NCBI GenBank assembly: GCA_051453625.1 | Contig: JBOZIK010000001.1 | Coordinates: 35,719,669-35,762,203, forward strand | Direction: 5' to 3' | DNA: 42,535 nt | From: Welwitschia mirabilis | Lineage: Eukaryota > Gnetophyta > Gnetopsida > Welwitschiales | In this document: one piece after another, positions 41,850-42,535 of the stretch | How positions within the stretch are numbered: position 1 is the stretch's first letter | Layout: every line of letters begins with the position of its first letter | Made by a program: the position numbers and the translations under genes | The notes under the pieces: generated by a model | What the model was told of the DNA's origin: nothing | The model's database searches: none | The model's input: the letters and a program-made list of their open reading frames with translations, nothing else

Positions 41850-42535
41850 CAGAATTTGTCTAGAGTAGGAGTTCTCTTTCTTTGTCTCACCTGCATGTTT
41901 TTGGATGTTAGGTATACGTCCATTTGTAGAGTACATGAAAACTGGAAGAACGTGGCAGGAAATGTGTTTTTCTTGGCTATGGGGAAGATGATTTTGGATA
42001 CAAGCTTTGGAATCTTGTAGCACATAGGATTGTTAGATCACGTAACATTGAATTAAGAGAAGACGTGATGTTTTACAAGTCACAAGAGAGCATTCAGAAA
42101 AAAGAAAATTCTGATTCTCACAACCTACACAAGCTTGAACAAATTGTTGATGACAAAAAGCGAAGACAAATGGGGAAATAACCAACCTAAACTAAACCAG
42201 CCTGAAGAGGAAAGCTTAAGTTCTAAAACTGAATTTGAGTCTGATGATGATGGAACTGAAACCCCAGCCCATTGGGTTCATAGATCCACTAAAGTTACCA
42301 AGCAAATTGAAAGGTATTCGCTGTCTTTACATTATGTGTTGTTTACAAATAAGGAAGAACCTCAGGCCTTTGAAGAAGCTATTTCTTCTTCTGACTCTCA
42401 TAAATGGAAAGTTGCCATGGAAGAAGAATTGAAATCCCTCAAACATAATCATACTTGGGATTTGGTTCCCTTACCTAAAAGGAAAAGACTGTTAAGATCT
42501 AGGTGGGTGTATGTTATCAAACAAGAGGCTAAAAG
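41850..42535 (+). pseudogene. pol: Copia element D: integrase C-terminus and start of RT
   Basis: Plus strand. CVFLGYGEDDFGYKLWNLVA at about 41959-42018 is the block after the integrase core, followed by HRIVRSRNIELREDVMFY and a charged linker. A frameshift or stop at 42160-42181 precedes a frame open from 42201 to the window end. That frame has FEEAISSSDSHKWKVAMEEE then LKSLKHNHTWDLVPLPKRKR and RSRWVYVIKQEAK, the first conserved block of copia reverse transcriptase. The gene runs off the window. It continues the copy cut by element E at 37115, with the integrase core lost in the gap or deleted. Confidence 0.88.

Noticed and set aside
1-42535. tRNA or rRNA genes
   Set aside because: None seen. 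The Met-tRNA-like 12-mers are retroelement primer sites, each next to an LTR end.

Overview
The window is repeat-rich plant nuclear DNA. It is AT-rich, has AT and GA microsatellites, and contains layered LTR retrotransposons primed by initiator-Met tRNA, an old endogenous pararetrovirus copy and one spliced cellular gene. Nothing looks bacterial: there are no operons, rRNA or CRISPR. An angiosperm is the most likely source, but I cannot name the species. Many runs of N interrupt the assembly, and several exact 100-N gaps are flanked by repeated sequence.

Layout. (1) 1-4.7 kb: the end of a plus-strand LTR (array of short repeats, TATA box, LTR end, Met-tRNA primer site) followed by one unidentified 140-codon ORF. 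(2) 4.7-15.2 kb: a nearly full-length minus-strand Ty1/copia element of Sirevirus type, called A. Reading leftwards it has 5' LTR, primer site, gag, protease, integrase, RT/RNase H, a decayed post-pol ORF, polypurine tract and 3' LTR. Its 5' LTR joins directly onto the integrase coding sequence of a Ty3/gypsy chromovirus remnant, B (15.24-16.6 kb). (3) 18.7-22.2 kb: a copia gag scrap on the plus strand and a truncated minus-strand copia element, C. (4) 25.2-26.1 kb: the 3' exons of a cellular minus-strand gene whose 51-bp exon lies in a ~197-bp tandem duplication. (5) 27.4-27.8 kb: an orphan plus-strand ORF. (6) 28.2-33.2 kb: a minus-strand endogenous pararetrovirus (Caulimoviridae-like) in the order movement protein, capsid with zinc finger, protease, RT, RNase H, interrupted by many stops and frameshifts. 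(7) 34.06 kb to the window end: a plus-strand copia element, D, in at least two overlapping copies. It is interrupted by a minus-strand element, E, which has two long LTRs around a gag-only interior.

The most striking structure is in the non-coding LTR DNA. Upstream of the TATA box in the LTRs of both A and E are arrays of 8-bp palindromes arranged as pairs about 21 bp (two helical turns) apart. The core is GGACGTCC in A, in units of about 56 bp, and GGTCGACC in E, in units of 74-75 bp. Spacing is conserved between the two LTRs of each element while the base sequence has drifted. The leftmost LTR has a looser array centred on CAAAGCTTTG at the same place relative to its TATA box. Palindrome repeats in Sirevirus LTRs are known in general; the shared phased-pair layout with different palindromes at one locus is what I would check first.

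Most coding sequences are dead. Several inactivating changes are G-to-A or C-to-T transitions, including loss of catalytic acidic residues in two integrases, as expected of old methylated transposons.
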